A stretch of 64,000 bases of DNA from Spinactinospora alkalitolerans (GTDB lineage Bacteria; Actinomycetota; Actinomycetes; Streptosporangiales; Streptosporangiaceae), in the NCBI RefSeq assembly GCF_013408795.1, contig NZ_JACCCC010000001.1, positions 4,712,001-4,776,000 on the forward strand, written 5' to 3'. Every line of letters begins with the position of its first letter. The stretch's first letter is position 1. A program made the position numbers and the translations under genes. Shown here piece by piece: positions 62,284-64,000 of the stretch. The notes beneath the pieces are model-generated. The model was not told the DNA's origin and made no database searches. It saw nothing but the letters and a program-made list of their open reading frames with translations.

Positions 62284-63069
62284 ATGAACCCCCGACAGCG
62301 ACGCGGCGTGCTGCTGATGATCGTGGCCGGGATCGGCGCCATCGCGGTCTTCTTCACTGTGGTGTCCTACGTGAACTCGCTCAACAGCGAGCTGGGCACC
62401 TACCGAACGGCTCTCAGGCTGACCGAGGACGTCGCACCGTACCAACCGGTCACCCCGGAAATGGTCGAGGAGTACCAGGTCCCGGCCAAGTTCTTCAGCG
62501 AGGAGGTCTTCCTCAGCGACCTCGAGAGCACCGTCGACCAGCCCGGTCAGCAGCCCGTCTCCTCGACCTACCTGGCCTCGGGGTCGCTGCTGCAGCAGAG
62601 CATGGTGATCCCGGCCCCTGAGCTGGAGAGCGGCGAACGCGAGATCGCCATCATGATCGACGCCGAGACCGGCGTGGCCGGCAAGGTCCAGCGCCAGTCC
62701 CGCGTCGACATCTACGGCACCTACCAAGGCGACAACCCCGACCAGGCCTCCTGCGCGGTCCGCGTCCTGACCAACGTCGAGGTCCTTGAGGTCGGCCAGG
62801 TCGGCTCCGAGGTCGACCAGAACACCGGCAACACCTCGGCCGTGGTCCCGGTGACCTTCCGGCTCAGCCCCGAGGACACCCTGAAGCTGACCTACGCCGA
62901 AGCGTTCGCCGGCTCGCTGCGCCTGGGACTGGTCAGCCCGGAGGGCGCGGGCGACCCGGGCGGCCTGCAGTTCTGCAGCGGCGACCAGGCCGAGCTCCAG
63001 AGCGGCGACTCCGGCGCCGACGGCACGGACGGCACGGACGGCACGGACGGCACGGACGGCGTCCAATGA
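62284..63069 (+). CDS. cpaB: CpaB/RcpC-like pilus assembly protein (SAF domain)
   Basis: A 261-residue protein with an N-terminal membrane anchor (LLMIVAGIGAIAVFFTVVSY) and an SAF-type domain (ALRLTEDVAPYQPVTPEMVE). In Tad systems CpaB lines the periplasmic or wall side of the secretion channel. The C-terminus ends in a (GTD)4 run from four 9-bp units at 63019-63060, probably a flexible linker. It overlaps the next gene by 4 nt (ATGA). Confidence 0.8.
   Translation: MNPRQRRGVLLMIVAGIGAIAVFFTVVSYVNSLNSELGTYRTALRLTEDVAPYQPVTPEMVEEYQVPAKFFSEEVFLSDLESTVDQPGQQPVSSTYLASGSLLQQSMVIPAPELESGEREIAIMIDAETGVAGKVQRQSRVDIYGTYQGDNPDQASCAVRVLTNVEVLEVGQVGSEVDQNTGNTSAVVPVTFRLSPEDTLKLTYAEAFAGSLRLGLVSPEGAGDPGGLQFCSGDQAELQSGDSGADGTDGTDGTDGTDGVQ
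63019..63060 (+). repeat. 9-bp microsatellite GGCACGGAC x4 in the CpaB-like gene
   Basis: Four perfect units with flanking partial units encode Gly-Thr-Asp repeats and keep the reading frame. The unit number is likely to vary between strains. Confidence 0.85.
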
Positions 63070-64000
63070 GCTACCAGATCATGATCGGCACCCCGACGGC
63101 CGACCTCGAGCACTCGCTGACCGCCCGGTTCGACGAGATCACCGAGTGCGAGGTGGTGAGCGTCCACCACTCCTCGCGGGAGATCAGCGACACCCTCACC
63201 AAGCTCCCCAACCTCGACGTCGTCCTGATCCACGAGGACGTCGGACCGCTGCCGGTCCTCGATCTGGTCCGCGACATCTCGCGCAACCACCCGCAGCTCG
63301 CGGTGATCCTCATCGTCGACAGCGTGGACCCCGACGTCTTCACCAACGCCATGGAGGCCGGCGCGCGCGGCGTCCTGAGCGCCGGGGCCACGATCGAGGA
63401 GCTGGAGGCCCGGGTCACCACGGCCGCCGAGTGGTCGCAGACGCTGCGGCGGCACCTGGAGGCCGCGTCACTGGACGTCCCGGTCTCCGGGCGGCGCGGC
63501 TCGATCATCACCGTCAGCGGCGGCAAGGGCGGAACCGGGACCACGACGACCGCCGTGCACCTGGCGCTCACCGCGGCGCGCGCCGGGCGGGTCGTCTGCC
63601 TGGTCGACCTCGACCTGCAGACCGGCGACATCCCCGGCTACCTCGACCTGCGGCACCGGCGCAGCATCGTCGACCTCGTCGAGGCCGCCGACAACATCAG
63701 CGCGGCCATGCTGGCCGAGACGCTCTACGTCCTGCCCGAGGGCGTGCACATCCTGCTCGCCCCGAGCGAGGGCGAACGGGGCGAGGAGGTCACCGAGCGC
63801 GCCGCGCGCCAGATCCTCGGCGCACTGCGCTCGCGCTACGAGATCGTCATCGTCGACTGCGGCTCGACCGTGAACGAGTCCAACGCGATGGCGGTGGAGC
63901 TCGCCGACACCGCGATCGTGACGGTCACCCCCGACCTCCCGGCGCTGCGGGGCGCCCAGCGGCTCGTCAGCATGTGGGGCCGGCTGCAGGTCCGGGACAA
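63066..64000 (+). CDS. cpaE: CpaE/TadZ-like pilus assembly ATPase (partial)
   Basis: The 5' part (311 codons) of a protein with an N-terminal receiver-like domain (about residues 1-125, LDVVLIHEDVGPLPVLDLVR) and a MinD-like ATPase. The P-loop reads GGKGGTGTTTT, without the usual GKT lysine. Atypical P-loops of this kind are known from CpaE/TadZ proteins, which place the pilus at the pole without normal MinD-type cycling. The gene runs off the window, and further tad genes (cpaF, tadB, tadC) should follow. Confidence 0.85.
   Translation, partial: MSYQIMIGTPTADLEHSLTARFDEITECEVVSVHHSSREISDTLTKLPNLDVVLIHEDVGPLPVLDLVRDISRNHPQLAVILIVDSVDPDVFTNAMEAGARGVLSAGATIEELEARVTTAAEWSQTLRRHLEAASLDVPVSGRRGSIITVSGGKGGTGTTTTAVHLALTAARAGRVVCLVDLDLQTGDIPGYLDLRHRRSIVDLVEAADNISAAMLAETLYVLPEGVHILLAPSEGERGEEVTERAARQILGALRSRYEIVIVDCGSTVNESNAMAVELADTAIVTVTPDLPALRGAQRLVSMWGRLQVRD

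Overview
The window is chromosomal DNA from a high-GC, filamentous-type actinobacterium. The gene order is the conserved actinobacterial core dapF-miaA-miaB, recX-recA-DUF3046, rimO-pgsA-cinA-clgR, dapA-rnj-ftsK and orn-tRNA-His. Coding frames have nearly all G/C third positions, and many promoters sit directly on start codons. The gene set is compatible with Nocardiopsaceae or another member of the Streptosporangiales, but no 16S or other decisive marker is present, so the family is an inference.

Region by region. 1-5.3 kb: the end of an oligopeptide-type ABC locus lies downstream of dapF; then come miaA, a degenerate antitoxin-like remnant and a class III dioxygenase-like gene. 5.4-7.5 kb: a 49-bp almost perfect palindrome stands before a TetR regulator-cytochrome P450 pair. 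7.5-12.7 kb: miaB and a complete gluABCD-type glutamate/polar amino acid ABC operon. 12.8-20.5 kb: an S9 peptidase, a VapBC-like toxin-antitoxin pair, RNase Y, recX-recA with a LexA box, a 62-bp tandem array and DUF3046. 20.5-28.4 kb: a GNAT, a ROK regulator with a divergent sugar ABC importer lacking its own ATPase, a NagZ-like GH3 enzyme and an Rrf2 regulator. 28.7-39.3 kb: dps and a long minus-strand housekeeping block from dapA to clgR. 39.5-44.4 kb: an AtoE-like transporter, a holin-like membrane protein, a GNAT, menA, and a lipoprotein/OmpA-domain pair. 44.4-49.1 kb: a glycerol catabolic locus (IclR regulator, glpK, glpF, glycerol dehydrogenase). 49.2-57.8 kb: a mixed region with a subtilisin-inhibitor-like protein and two tandem membrane-anchored solute-binding/VWA fusion proteins. 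57.8-60.5 kb: a frameshift-split DUF2510 envelope protein, orn and tRNA-His. 61.1-64 kb: the start of a Tad/Flp pilus locus (zinc-ribbon protein, CpaB-like, CpaE/TadZ-like), running off the end of the window.

How it works together: the glycerol genes form a self-contained regulon, with matching operator half-sites upstream of the regulator and of glpK. The ROK locus looks like a GlcNAc/muropeptide scavenging unit that must borrow an MsiK-type ATPase. dapA and dapF serve lysine and peptidoglycan synthesis, and ftsK, the RodZ-like protein and pgsA serve envelope and division. RecA, RecX and the LexA box form the SOS core.

The least explained items are the 62-bp array grown from the 3' end of the DUF3046 gene next to the recA SOS box; the palindrome before the TetR-P450 genes; the tandem binding-protein/VWA pair in which one copy has lost its metal site; the DUF2510 protein with five TMRxD motifs; and a family of degenerate dispersed intergenic repeats. 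All calls are by reading; no database search was run.
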